Source: CAVYUC01 sp963783085 (lineage in GTDB: Bacteria; Bacteroidota; Bacteroidia; Bacteroidales; Prolixibacteraceae). From it: a stretch of 64,000 nucleotides of DNA. Below are positions 43,432-51,564 of this stretch, piece by piece. A program made the position numbers and the translations under genes. Position 1 is the stretch's first letter. Each line of letters opens with the position of its first letter. The notes under the pieces are model-generated. The model did no database searches and was not told the origin of the DNA. It was given only the letters and a program-made list of their open reading frames with translations. The stretch spans positions 310,001 to 374,000 of the forward strand of contig CAWAMJ010000008.1 of NCBI GenBank assembly GCA_963783085.1, given 5' to 3'.

Positions 43432-43632
43432 ATGAACGATAATGTTGATAAAAACGAAAAGCACCTCAAAAAAGACTTAAAGAAGCAGCAATCGGAGTTT
43501 GAAAAGAACAAGAAGAAAAAGCTTAAATCCGGCAAATTCAGTAATGAACTAATAAAAAAGATTCACGAAAAAACCGGAAAATCGCGGGAAGAAATCTTAA
43601 AAGAACTCGAAGATAAAGAGGATGAACATTGA
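43432..43632 (+). CDS. Small charged helical protein, unknown
   Basis: 66 residues, mostly Lys/Glu: EKHLKKDLKKQQSEFEKN then a C-terminal half KIHEKTGKSREEILKELEDKEDEH. The TGKSREEI part recalls the C-terminal TGKTKQEV of the CsbD protein at 47119, which may be convergence. Its TGA stop (43630-43632) lies inside the first bases of the 146-bp inverted-repeat element, so the original C terminus may have been longer. Function unknown. Confidence 0.55.
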   Translation: MNDNVDKNEKHLKKDLKKQQSEFEKNKKKKLKSGKFSNELIKKIHEKTGKSREEILKELEDKEDEH

Positions 43633-43774
43633 GTCTGCTCCGAAAAGTCTGAGTTCATTGATTTTCAACTTCTTTACCCCTGACCCCTGAAGGGGAACTT
43701 GCTGAAAATCAATGAACTCTTCAAAGTCCCCTTTAGGGGATTTAGGGGTTTTTGACTTTTCGGAGTGGACTCAA
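43629..43774. mobile_element. 146-bp inverted-repeat element, copy 2 (MITE-like)
   Basis: Same length and layout as 19896-20041: 21-bp terminal inverted repeats (TTGAGTCTGCTCC.. / ..GGAGTGGACTCAA), the inner perfect 17-bp repeat and an AGTCCCCTTTAGGGG core. It fills the gap between two convergent stops, touching the TGA on the left and leaving two bases before the YihY stop on the right. It could act as a bidirectional terminator. Confidence 0.82.
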
Positions 43775-43776
43775 CA

Positions 43777-44721
43777 TTAAATGGTTTTTCTTCTGTTTTC
43801 ATCGTAATTAATCTGTTGAATTTCGAAAGGCGCTGCATATTTTGCCGGTGCATTTTTATGTTTATAAAATCGTGAAAATTCGTACGTCAGCGTCACCCCG
43901 AAATATAAAATCAGGGAAACAAAATATATCCAAACCAAAATAACCACGATAGAACCAGCCGTCCCGTAAACAACGCCAATGTTGCTGCTTCCGATTATTG
44001 TTCCGAGCAGAATTTTACTTACGGCAAATAAAATGGAAGTGGTCACAGCTCCGAACCACACAGCGCTCCACCTCACATAAACATCGGGCAGAAAACGGTA
44101 TATCAGCCCAAAAACAGCAGCAATAATAGCCAGCGAAATAATGATGTTCGCCACCTGTGCAACAAAAACCAGGTGTGGCGAAAACTGAGATGCCAGGAAA
44201 TCTTTTAAAAACGCGATGGTTGCATCCAAAATCAGCGAAACCAGCAATACGAAACCCAGGCTCAAAATCACACCAAACGATAAAAAGCGGGTTTTGAGCA
44301 GGTTAAGCAGGCCCATTCTAAAGCTCGATTTCACGCGAATCCTCCAAATGTAGTTAATGGCATTTTGCATGGCGCTGAACAATGCCGTAGACGAAATAAA
44401 GAAAAACAATATCCCCACAATCGTTCCTCCGGTGCTGTTTTCTTTAATATCAAAATTTTCTATTCCTTTTCGCAGCATTTCCGTATTGTCCTGCCCGAGC
44501 AACATATTCAATTCGTTGAATAGTTTTTCACGGATGGCTTCGTCGCCGGCAAAATAACCGAATACCGAAATAATAATTATCAGAATAGGAACCATGGAGA
44601 ACATGGCGAAATAAGCTGTCGTGCCGGCCAGTTCAGCGGGACGGTTTGTTCCAAAATTACTGATGGCTTTTTTAAATATTTTATAGGTGTTAACTAATCT
44701 TTTTTTCCTGAATTTTGCCAT
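43777..44721 (-). CDS. YihY/virulence factor BrkB family membrane protein
   Basis: 314 residues with about six membrane helices. Family marks: the N-terminal amphipathic segment, LAGTTAYFAMFSMVPILIIIISVFGYFAG, and STALFSAMQNAINYIWRI. RFLPDVYVRWSAVWFGAVTTSILFAVSKILLG and AGSIVVILVWIYFVSLILYFGVTLTYEFSRFY follow near the end. The function is unsettled; once misnamed RNase BN. The start overlaps the preceding gene by 28 bases, so the two are co-transcribed. Confidence 0.93.
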   Translation of the reverse strand: MAKFRKKRLVNTYKIFKKAISNFGTNRPAELAGTTAYFAMFSMVPILIIIISVFGYFAGDEAIREKLFNELNMLLGQDNTEMLRKGIENFDIKENSTGGTIVGILFFFISSTALFSAMQNAINYIWRIRVKSSFRMGLLNLLKTRFLSFGVILSLGFVLLVSLILDATIAFLKDFLASQFSPHLVFVAQVANIIISLAIIAAVFGLIYRFLPDVYVRWSAVWFGAVTTSILFAVSKILLGTIIGSSNIGVVYGTAGSIVVILVWIYFVSLILYFGVTLTYEFSRFYKHKNAPAKYAAPFEIQQINYDENRRKTI

Positions 44722-45830
44722 AACCCTGCCAATTTTCGTTTCAATTTCTTCACTCCGGCCGTAACATGAATCCTGTGTTCTTCGAGCCCTTTACTGCTGA
44801 GCAGGTACGCGAATGGTTTCAGGCTTTCGATGTTTCGCATTACTATTTTTAGAATGGCTATAAACGGAATAACCACCAGCATACCTGCAATTCCCCAAAT
44901 TAAATTTCCCACAAGCAGGCCCAAAATAATCGTTAGTGCGTTAAGCCTTACATTATTGCCAACAATGTTTGGTGTGATAATGTTGTTTTCGAGGAATTGT
45001 ACGATAATAAACATGATGATAACCTGGATGATTATGTGAATCGGATCGGGTATCGAAATAAGGACATATACCAGTGGTATCAGTGCGCCGAGCAACGTTC
45101 CGAAATACGGAATGAGGTTTAACAAAGCAGCGCCTACGCCCAGTACCACCGGATGGGGCACACCAATAATGGTTAAACCCGTGGAATTTAAAACCGACAA
45201 AATTAAAACCACGCCCAATAAACCGGCCAGATATCTTGAGGTTACAGTGGTAACTTCACGCATGATTTTCACGGTTTTTTTTCTGTTTTTCCTGCCTGTC
45301 AGTTTCAGGATAAAATGGGCATTTTTGGTGCGGTAGAACAGGATAAAAAAAGTAAAGACCGGTAAAATAAAAATCTGAAAAATGGTGGTTGCCGTTGTTG
45401 TAAAAACTTTACTCCCGCTTGCGGTTATCGTCGATATTATTTTATGCGTACCCTGATCGAAATAATATTCCATCGACCGCATATTGACCCCGAATTTTTG
45501 TTCAATAATTCGGCTTGGGGATCCGCTTTCGTCAACAATTTTATCTTTTAGTTCGTTCAAATCAATTTGTACACTTACAATTTTCATCGAGAAAAAATAT
45601 ACTACAGCCGCAACAACAGCTATCGCAACAACTATAACCAGCAATATCGACAATATCCGGTGCAGGCCGGCCCGCTCGAGCCTCCATACAATTGGATAAA
45701 ACAGGTATGAAAGCAACAATGCGAATGCAAGCGGCACCAAAATATTTTTAGCCAGAATCACAACCAGCAATATCATCGAGATAATAAACAGTACCGAAGC
45801 AAATCTCAACAACGAATTTTCTTTCATCAT
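44694..45830 (-). CDS. AI-2E family transporter (PerM/UPF0118)
   Basis: 378 residues, about eight helices. N-terminal paired helices (ILVPLAFALLLSYLFYPIVWRLE), then the conserved middle GVPHPVVLGVGAALLNLIPYFGTLLGALIPLVYVL and the end NNIITPNIVGNNVRLNALTIILGLLVGNLIWGIAGMLVVIPFIAILKIV. Members export AI-2 or act as Na+/H+ antiporters; which applies is not predictable. Two adjacent ATGs (45830 and 45827) are equivalent. Downstream YihY overlaps. Confidence 0.92.
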   Translation of the reverse strand: MMKENSLLRFASVLFIISMILLVVILAKNILVPLAFALLLSYLFYPIVWRLERAGLHRILSILLVIVVAIAVVAAVVYFFSMKIVSVQIDLNELKDKIVDESGSPSRIIEQKFGVNMRSMEYYFDQGTHKIISTITASGSKVFTTTATTIFQIFILPVFTFFILFYRTKNAHFILKLTGRKNRKKTVKIMREVTTVTSRYLAGLLGVVLILSVLNSTGLTIIGVPHPVVLGVGAALLNLIPYFGTLLGALIPLVYVLISIPDPIHIIIQVIIMFIIVQFLENNIITPNIVGNNVRLNALTIILGLLVGNLIWGIAGMLVVIPFIAILKIVMRNIESLKPFAYLLSSKGLEEHRIHVTAGVKKLKRKLAGLWQNSGKKD

Positions 45831-46214
45831 TATAAAGTGTATGCTTCGACGTTTGAAAATATTATGCCAATTGATTATGCAGTCTGCGAAGCAGGTTCAT
45901 CGTTCATGCAATAAAACGTAAGGTTCTTGTTCTGTGGTCCGAGCGTTGTAAACATAACACACAAGCTTTGGATAATGCTCTGCTGTTATCTTAAAGGTTG
46001 TGGATTAAAACAAAAAAATGAGGAATTATGTCTACAAAATTCCCCAAATACCATCAACGCAACTAAAAGTATTACTTAGCGACATCTTTCCGATACAATA
46101 CAATGTACTGTACTACAAACAGGTATGTCGTAAAGATCGATTTCATCCAATTTTTGGCAGGATTTTTCAATGATTTAATACCGAAATGTATTCTACTTTT
46201 AAAAGTCCGGGAAA
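45831..46214. other. Intergenic region between divergent genes, no gene seen
   Basis: 384 bases. No coding frame, repeat or strong hairpin. It probably holds promoters for the AI-2E gene (left) and the 46215 gene (right); a TACTTTTA -7-like box lies about 25 bases before the latter. Confidence 0.6.
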
Positions 46215-46535
46215 ATGAAAAACAATCAATACGACACTTTGTCGGAAGCTTCGGAAGCGCTGAGAAAGATGGGTTTTACTGAAAATTTCAGGGTAACCGA
46301 CGACTGTATATTAGCCGATTACTCAGGAAACGAATACGACTGTTCGGAAGTTATCCTGCAAGGGTTCCACCGGTTTGAAGGGGTGACAAACCCGGCAGAC
46401 AATACCATTTTGTATGCGGTGGAAACCAAATCGGGTGTAAAAGGCACTGTGGTTGATTCGTACGGTGCAGACGGTTCGGCGATTACCTCGGAATTCATGA
46501 ATAAAGTGGAACAGAACCAGTACAAGGATGAATAA
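46215..46535 (+). CDS. Small conserved protein (often misnamed phosphoribosylpyrophosphate synthetase)
   Basis: 106 residues: YDTLSEASEALRKMGFTENFRV, CILADYSGNEYDCSEVILQGFHRFEGVTNPADNTILYAVET, GVKGTVVDSYGADGSAITSEF. I recall this as a small soluble family of Bacteroidota that carries a PRPP-synthetase label in databases without any PRPP-synthetase motif being present. Function unknown. The surrounding genes are stress proteins. Start ATG at 46215 is clear. Confidence 0.75.
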   Translation: MKNNQYDTLSEASEALRKMGFTENFRVTDDCILADYSGNEYDCSEVILQGFHRFEGVTNPADNTILYAVETKSGVKGTVVDSYGADGSAITSEFMNKVEQNQYKDE

Positions 46536-46587
46536 CTGCACCGGTAATTATAGTCGATAACCAAAACATTTAAAAATAAAATTCAAT

Positions 46588-47028
46588 ATGGACAAAAAAC
46601 AGTTGACAAAAGACTTACAAAAAATAGTAGATATTTCGAAAGATGGCGTTCAGGGATATGAAACCGCTGCAGAGCGAATTGAAGACAGCAGCATGAAAAC
46701 AATGTTCCTGCGGTTGTCGCAACAACGTAAAGGATTTATCGAAGACGTAAAAACGGAAGCAATCCGGCTGGGGACCGAACTGGATGACAGCGGAACGGTA
46801 AAAGGCTTTTTTCACCGCACATGGCTGACTACAAAAGCAACGTTTTCAAGCGATACCAAAGAAAACGTGATAAATGAAGCAATGACTGGCGAGAAAAAGG
46901 CGCTGGAAGTGTACGCCGATGTTACTGCCGACCCTGAACTACCTGAATTTTTAACCGATACATTGAACGAACAGGAACGGTTAATTAAAGTGGCAATTCA
47001 ACAGTTACAGGGCTTGCTGAAAGAATAG
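46588..47028 (+). CDS. DUF2383 / PA2169-family four-helix protein
   Basis: 146 residues, ferritin-like four-helix bundle: DISKDGVQGYETAAERIEDSSMKTMFLRLSQQRKGFIEDVKTEAIRLG in the first helix pair, then TWLTTKATFSSDTKENVINEAMTGEKKALEVYADVTADPELPE in the second. The Glu and Tyr pattern is that of PA2169-like proteins, associated with stress and stationary phase. No full di-iron site is obvious. It sits 52 bases after the previous gene. Confidence 0.87.
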   Translation: MDKKQLTKDLQKIVDISKDGVQGYETAAERIEDSSMKTMFLRLSQQRKGFIEDVKTEAIRLGTELDDSGTVKGFFHRTWLTTKATFSSDTKENVINEAMTGEKKALEVYADVTADPELPEFLTDTLNEQERLIKVAIQQLQGLLKE

Positions 47029-47118
47029 AAATTTTATGTTTGGTTCCTTTCCCAAAACAGAGGCGCCAGGCCAATAAAATAAATCCAATAAATTATGTTT
47101 AACTTAAAAATTTAAAAA

Positions 47119-47310
47119 ATGGGAGCAACAGAAGACAAAATGAAGGGAAACTGGAACGTACTGAAAGGAAAACTAAAACAGCAATACGCTGATTTGACCG
47201 ACGATGACCTAAAATACACCGAAGGCAAAGAAGATGAGGTTATCGGACGTATCCAGAAAAAAACCGGTAAAACAAAACAAGAAGTCAAAGATTTTATCGA
47301 CAAAGCTTAA
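47119..47310 (+). CDS. CsbD family stress protein
   Basis: 63 residues covering the whole CsbD domain: [56 protein letters not shown]. In B. subtilis CsbD is a sigma-B general stress protein; its molecular role is unknown. An intrinsic terminator follows eight bases after the stop. Together with its neighbours it suggests general stress control of this cluster. Confidence 0.93.
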   Translation: MGATEDKMKGNWNVLKGKLKQQYADLTDDDLKYTEGKEDEVIGRIQKKTGKTKQEVKDFIDKA

Positions 47311-47317
47311 CATGTTA

Positions 47318-47347
47318 AAGACCAGGCAGCACAGCCTGGTCTTTTCC
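47318..47347 (+). terminator. Intrinsic terminator after csbD-like gene
   Basis: AAGACCAGGC (47318-47327) pairs perfectly with GCCTGGTCTT (47334-47343) around AGCACA, followed by TTC. Confidence 0.88.
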
Positions 47348-47375
47348 TCTGTTCAACACATAAACAAAACGCATC

Positions 47376-47918
47376 ATGAAAAAACTGGAAGGAAAGAAAA
47401 TAGCCATTTTAGCGACCAACGGTTTTGAAGAATCGGAATTGTTCGAACCCAAAAAAGCGCTTGAAGAAAGTGGTGCAGATGTGGTAATAATTGCGCCGGA
47501 AAAAGGTTCAATAAAAGCCTGGAACCATGGAAACTGGAGCAAAGAAATTGAAGTAAACGTAAAAGTGGAAGAGGCGAGCGCCGCCAATTACGATGTGCTG
47601 GTATTACCCGGCGGAGTAATCAATCCCGACAAATTGAGACGCGACAACAAAGCGGTTGATCTGGTGGCCGACTTTTTTAAACGGAAAAAACTGGTGGCCG
47701 CTATCTGCCACGGCCCTCAAATGCTGATAGAAGCAGGAGTGGTAAACGGCCGTAAAATGACTTCATTTTCTTCCATAAAAACCGATCTCATAAATGCAGG
47801 CGCCAATTGGGTAGATATTGAAGTGATTATGGATGGAAACCTGATAACATCCAGAAATCCCGGTGATTTGGAAGCTTTCAGTAACAAAATAATTGAAGAA
47901 GCTGAAAAATTAAGTTGA
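47376..47918 (+). CDS. DJ-1/PfpI family protein (YhbO/PfpI type)
   Basis: 180-residue class I glutamine-amidotransferase-like protein. The nucleophile elbow is AAICHGPQML with Cys111-His112. Glu18-20 of NGFEESELFEP supplies the usual acid, and KAWNHGNWSKE matches the PfpI/YhbO group. Such proteins are described as proteases, chaperones or repair enzymes for glyoxal-modified proteins and nucleotides (debated). 180 residues is the standard length. Part of the stress cluster, behind its own terminator-separated promoter. Confidence 0.92.
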   Translation: MKKLEGKKIAILATNGFEESELFEPKKALEESGADVVIIAPEKGSIKAWNHGNWSKEIEVNVKVEEASAANYDVLVLPGGVINPDKLRRDNKAVDLVADFFKRKKLVAAICHGPQMLIEAGVVNGRKMTSFSSIKTDLINAGANWVDIEVIMDGNLITSRNPGDLEAFSNKIIEEAEKLS

Positions 47919-47955
47919 TTATTGCTTATACCATCAATTTTAAAAAAATTACGTT

Positions 47956-48207
47956 ATGCCGAATAAAAAAAATTCTTCCAAGATTAAAAATGAAGACCAG
48001 TATGAAAGTTTGCGCGATAAAGGGTACAGCAAACAAAAATCTGCCCGGATAGCAAACACAAAAAATGCAGGTAAAAAAGGCGGACATTCCGAAAAATACG
48101 AAGAACGCTCGAAACAGGAACTTTACGATAAGGCAAAACAGGTGGGTATAGAAGGCCGGAGCAAAATGTCGAAAAAAGAGTTGATACAGGCGCTACGGAA
48201 CAGCTAA
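47956..48207 (+). CDS. Small Rho-N-domain (SAP-like) protein
   Basis: 83 residues: a basic N-terminal part (NEDQYESLRDKGYSKQKSARIANT) followed by GKKGGHSEKYEER and a C-terminal SAP/Rho-N fold SKQELYDKAKQVGIEGRSKMSKKELIQALRNS. The domain binds nucleic acid in its family. Proteins of this form are small stress-associated proteins near catalase or CsbD genes. It lies 37 bases after the DJ-1 gene and 59 before topoisomerase IB. Confidence 0.8.
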   Translation: MPNKKNSSKIKNEDQYESLRDKGYSKQKSARIANTKNAGKKGGHSEKYEERSKQELYDKAKQVGIEGRSKMSKKELIQALRNS

Positions 48208-48266
48208 CCGCGCCATTTTTTACAAACCGCAACCAGGAAAAAAGGCAGTTGGCCATTCCTTTTACC

Positions 48267-49289
48267 ATGAAAAAAAAAGAAGCCCCCGGATCGCTGGTAT
48301 ACGTAAGCGATACCATGCCGGGATATTACCGTACCGGCGAAAAAGGAAATTTTCACTACACCAATAAAATTGGTAAAGAAATTACAGACGAAAAAATCAT
48401 CGAAAGAATCAATGATCTTGTCATTCCACCCGATTGGCGGAACGTGTGGATTTGCAGAAAACCCCGCGGCCACATCCAGGTTACCGGCCGCGATTCAAAA
48501 GGCCGTAAACAGTACATTTACCATCCGAAATGGCAGGAACATCTGAGCCGGCGGAAATATGAGAATTTAAAGGAATTCGGCGAAAAACTGCCGGAAATAC
48601 GCCAACAACTGCAAACCGACCTCCGGAAAAGAACCTGGGACAAAAGAAAAGTAACTGCCCTTGCCATAAACCTCCTGGACGAGCTTTATTTAAGGGTGGG
48701 AAACAAATTTTATGAAGAAGAAAACGGCACCTATGGTTTGACGACGCTCCGAAAAAAACATTTAATCGAAGACAAAAAATATTTGCTGCTGAAATACAAA
48801 GCAAAAAAAGGAAAACTACGGAAAGTAAAAGTCAGCCACCCTACCCTGCGAAAACTTTTAAAAAAATGTTCCGAACTGCCCGGATACGAATTGTTCCGGT
48901 ATAAGGAAGGCAACAATTATTATCCTATTGATTCACAGGACATCAACGATTACCTTCATGAAGTTTCCTCGATCGGCATTAGCGCCAAAAATTTCAGGAC
49001 CTGGGGCGGAACGGTATTGACGGTAAAAATGGTGCCGGAAGCGCAGGCAGTCTGTGAACAAAATCCGCGGAAAAAACTGGAAACAACGTTAGTTGGAATG
49101 GTTGCAAAAGAACTAAACAATACGGTTTCGGTCTGCCGGAAATATTATATTCATCCCGATGTACTGGAGATAGCCGTTAAAAACCAGCTCGAACAATTCC
49201 AGCCTGATCCGGAGGATGAACGCCTGGAATGGTATGATCCGGAAGAAATTATCGTTTTAAACATTTTGAATAGCATTAATACGGAATAA
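48267..49289 (+). CDS. DNA topoisomerase IB (poxvirus-like)
   Basis: Relaxes supercoils through a 3'-phosphotyrosyl link. 340 residues. The N-terminal beta domain is VYVSDTMPGYYRTGEKGNFHYTNKIGKEI; the catalytic domain shows LPEIRQQLQTDLRKRTWDKRKVTALAINLLDELYLRVGN, GLTTLRKKHL, FRTWGGTVL and the active-site region VSVCRKYYIHPDVLE. The nucleophile is probably Tyr294. The Arg, Lys and His of the pentad are present. ATG at 48267 chosen; a TTG six codons upstream is open but unlikely. Confidence 0.93.
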   Translation: MKKKEAPGSLVYVSDTMPGYYRTGEKGNFHYTNKIGKEITDEKIIERINDLVIPPDWRNVWICRKPRGHIQVTGRDSKGRKQYIYHPKWQEHLSRRKYENLKEFGEKLPEIRQQLQTDLRKRTWDKRKVTALAINLLDELYLRVGNKFYEEENGTYGLTTLRKKHLIEDKKYLLLKYKAKKGKLRKVKVSHPTLRKLLKKCSELPGYELFRYKEGNNYYPIDSQDINDYLHEVSSIGISAKNFRTWGGTVLTVKMVPEAQAVCEQNPRKKLETTLVGMVAKELNNTVSVCRKYYIHPDVLEIAVKNQLEQFQPDPEDERLEWYDPEEIIVLNILNSINTE

Positions 49290-49691
49290 TACAACAATCC
49301 GATACTGATAGCACCAGTATTTGATATTGACGTTGTCAGGTCCTGCGGACAATAACAAGTTGTTCGTAAACGCTTACCTAATCTAACCTGACAGCGTCGC
49401 CAGACCTGTCAGCGTTAAAAGAAATATAAAAAACTCTTCATTGTTTGATATTGACATGTCAGGTCCTGCGGACGCTGACAAGTCATTCGCAAGCGCTTAC
49501 CTAATCTAACCTGACAGCGTCGCCAGACGTGTCAGCGTTAAAAGAAATATAAAAACTCTTCATTGTTTGATATTGACGTTGTCAGGTCCTGCGGACGCTG
49601 ACAAGTCGTTCAATAGGGGATAAAACCATCAATCATCTTTTATTTTGCGAAAGGGGGAAAAGTTTCGGGGGCCAAAAAATGGAAACTGCCT
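49290..49691. other. Intergenic region filled by a tandem repeat
   Basis: 402 bases between convergent genes. About 290 of them (49321-49611) are the tandem array. The remaining right end (49612-49691) is plain AT-rich DNA with the run TTTCGGGGGCC. No gene. Confidence 0.75.
49321..49611. repeat. Tandem array, period about 123 bp, 2.4 copies
   Basis: Units start TTGATATTGAC at 49321, 49445 and 49567. Each contains GTCAGGTCCTGCGGAC, ACAAGT.GTTC, GCTTACCTAATCTAACCTGA and GTCGCCAGAC.TGTCAGCG, then AAAGAAATATAAAAACTC. The CTGACA/TGTCAG words make inverted repeats inside each unit. Copies differ by few bases; the first lacks GCTGAC of the others (AATAAC instead). A single related element is at 13706-13795. 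Confidence 0.85.
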
Positions 49692-50066
49692 TTAAAGCAA
49701 CAGTAACAATAACAAAATAACAATAATTGCTCCGCCGGAAATATAAACTCCGGTCACTGCTTCGCCTTCTCCCTTTGCATCGGCAGTTGCAACAGCAGTT
49801 CCGTCGCCTTTACTGTATTCGTTCAAATCTTTTTTAATGGAACGCACTTCTTTCCGAAGTTCCTTTTTTTCTGTCCGGGTTAACTCCGATAAATCCATGG
49901 CCTTAATTTCTTCGAGGCGGTTTATCATGTTATCCACTTCCACTGCAGCTTCGGTTTTCACCTCAGGAGCTGCTTCTTTTTTCGTCTCATCGTCGGCTTT
50001 CGACTGCGTTGGGAAAGCCATCAGCAAAATTGCTGCTACCATTAAACTAAAAACTGAATTTCTCAT
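49692..50066 (-). CDS. Small exported single-pass membrane protein, unknown
   Basis: Signal peptide MRNSVFSLMVAAILLMAFPTQSKA, an acidic and helical middle (ETKKEAAPEVKTEAAVEVDNMINRLEEIKAMDLSELTRTEKKELRKEVRSIKKDL), and a C-terminal helix GVYISGGAIIVILLLLLLL with no tail. This is a common small Bacteroidota protein with the TRTEKKELRKEVR motif, of unknown role. I prefer the ATG at 50066 (124 residues) because the signal peptide then starts the protein; an ATG at 50096 adds ten residues and is also possible. Confidence 0.75.
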   Translation of the reverse strand: MRNSVFSLMVAAILLMAFPTQSKADDETKKEAAPEVKTEAAVEVDNMINRLEEIKAMDLSELTRTEKKELRKEVRSIKKDLNEYSKGDGTAVATADAKGEGEAVTGVYISGGAIIVILLLLLLL

Positions 50067-50113
50067 TTTTACTAATTTTTTAAGGTTAAAAAACATGGAA
50101 CTTATTTCTATTT

Positions 50114-51157
50114 CTATTCATTAAATTCAATGGTATTGTCTATTCTTTTGCTCAGTGCTTCTACAAATGCATTTTTAAAAACATTCCATATTGTTGGCAC
50201 GATGCCCACTTGCAGGTTGTTTAAGTTTCCGGTCAACGGAACTTCAGTGGCCAGCTGTTCCTTACGCTGGTTTTCGAATAATTCAGTCACTCCGGCAACA
50301 ATCAACTCCCACGTCTTCTGAAGAAAACCTTCTTTTTCTTTTGCCAGATCGATTATTTTAAGATTTTCCAAAACCGGTTTCACATATCCGTCGAGTTTTG
50401 AATCATCAATAATAATTTCGGAATACAGGTTAAAAGTCCCCTCTTCCACATCGGTATGCGTGTAAGCTTTTATGAAATCATTCAGCGCTGTAAGTTCCAC
50501 ATCCTCGAATGTGAGGTCTAAATCAAGGTCAGGAACCTTTTTTAAGATATTCATTTTTGCATCGATGTTTAAATGGCCGCCGCCGAGCGAACTTCCTGAA
50601 GCCGTAAGTGTCGACGGCAGGCGTTCTTCTTTCGATTCAACGTTCGTAAGGTTTGTCGCTACCAGGTTGAGGTTATCGATAAAAACATCGACTTTGGGGT
50701 TGGTGGAAAAATCCCGAAAGGATATTTTACCGTTTTCAACTTCAAAGCGGTTAATTTTCAGCGGCATAAGATTCTTCAACGTTTCGGTCCAGTCGGCGCC
50801 TTTCCCATCTTGTTTTGCTTCGCCCTCAACTTCCGCAAAATTAACTTCCGGGTCCGCCATTACAACTTCACCAACCACTGCCCCATCGAACAGCGCCTTC
50901 CAGTGTACCGAAAGGTCAATCCGTGCAATGTCGATAAAAGGAACAGGGATACTGTCTCCGGTTTTTTCAATATTCAGGCTGTCGATAACATAAGCGCCTC
51001 TGAAAAGTGCAAGATCTACATCTTGCACGGAACCTGTATAACCATCGAGGTTATGCAGCGTTTTGTTAACATAGTTTTTTAAAATAAATGGCAGGGCAAT
51101 GCGAAGCGCGATTAAAATACCCGCAACAACCAGCACCCATATCCATTTTTTTTTCAT
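50114..51157 (-). CDS. DUF748 / AsmA-like periplasmic protein
   Basis: 347 residues. N-terminal anchor MKKKWIWVLVVAGILIALRIALPFI, then the DUF748 domain: VQDVDLALFRGAYVIDSLNIEK, IDIARIDLSVHWKALFDGAVVGEVVMADPEVNF, GKISFRDFSTNPKVDVFIDNLN, and a C-terminal QVGIVPTIWNVFKNAFVEALSKR. The family belongs to the AsmA superfamily of lipid-transfer-like bridges. It lies upstream of the small exported protein and downstream of a Pmp3 gene, all on the minus strand. Confidence 0.88.
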   Translation of the reverse strand: MKKKWIWVLVVAGILIALRIALPFILKNYVNKTLHNLDGYTGSVQDVDLALFRGAYVIDSLNIEKTGDSIPVPFIDIARIDLSVHWKALFDGAVVGEVVMADPEVNFAEVEGEAKQDGKGADWTETLKNLMPLKINRFEVENGKISFRDFSTNPKVDVFIDNLNLVATNLTNVESKEERLPSTLTASGSSLGGGHLNIDAKMNILKKVPDLDLDLTFEDVELTALNDFIKAYTHTDVEEGTFNLYSEIIIDDSKLDGYVKPVLENLKIIDLAKEKEGFLQKTWELIVAGVTELFENQRKEQLATEVPLTGNLNNLQVGIVPTIWNVFKNAFVEALSKRIDNTIEFNE

Positions 51158-51172
51158 CTGGTTTGAAATTAA

Positions 51173-51325
51173 CTACACGATTATAATTAACGCGTGGATG
51201 ATGCCGGGAATGTATCCCAACAGGGTAAGCAACAGGTTAATCCAAAATTGTTTGGTAATCCCAAATTTCAAAGCCACACCAAGCGGGGGCAATAATATGG
51301 CAAGAATAATTTCTAAAAGTTTCAT
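51173..51325 (-). CDS. Pmp3/YqaE-family membrane peptide
   Basis: Only 50 residues, read directly from the minus strand: MKLLEIILAILLPPLGVALK, then FGITKQFWINLLLTLLGYIP and GIIHALIIIV. This is the full Pmp3/YqaE fold of two helices with the LPPLGV and LGYIPGIIHA signatures. Members are induced by salt, cold or membrane stress and affect membrane potential. It is 15 bases upstream of the DUF748 gene and probably co-transcribed. Confidence 0.93.
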   Translation of the reverse strand: MKLLEIILAILLPPLGVALKFGITKQFWINLLLTLLGYIPGIIHALIIIV

Positions 51326-51564
51326 CTTATTTTATTTTTTATCAGTATATCAGAAAACACTTCAAATTTCGGACAATTTGTTTTCCGCCAACCTTCATTT
51401 TCGTACACAAATCTGCCATAAGTGGCTATTTAACAGGAAAGTAGGGTATTTATTTTAAGATTATCCGGATAAAAAGCTGCACACGCTTCTGTGGAAAAAT
51501 TCCCCGAACAGTGGCCCATCTGATGAGAAAACTGTGATTTAATGTTTTAAAAGTTACCCCGGCT

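Noticed and set aside
49321..49611. CRISPR array
   Set aside because: The period of about 123 bases is nearly identical throughout with no unique spacers, so it is a plain tandem repeat, and no cas genes are present.
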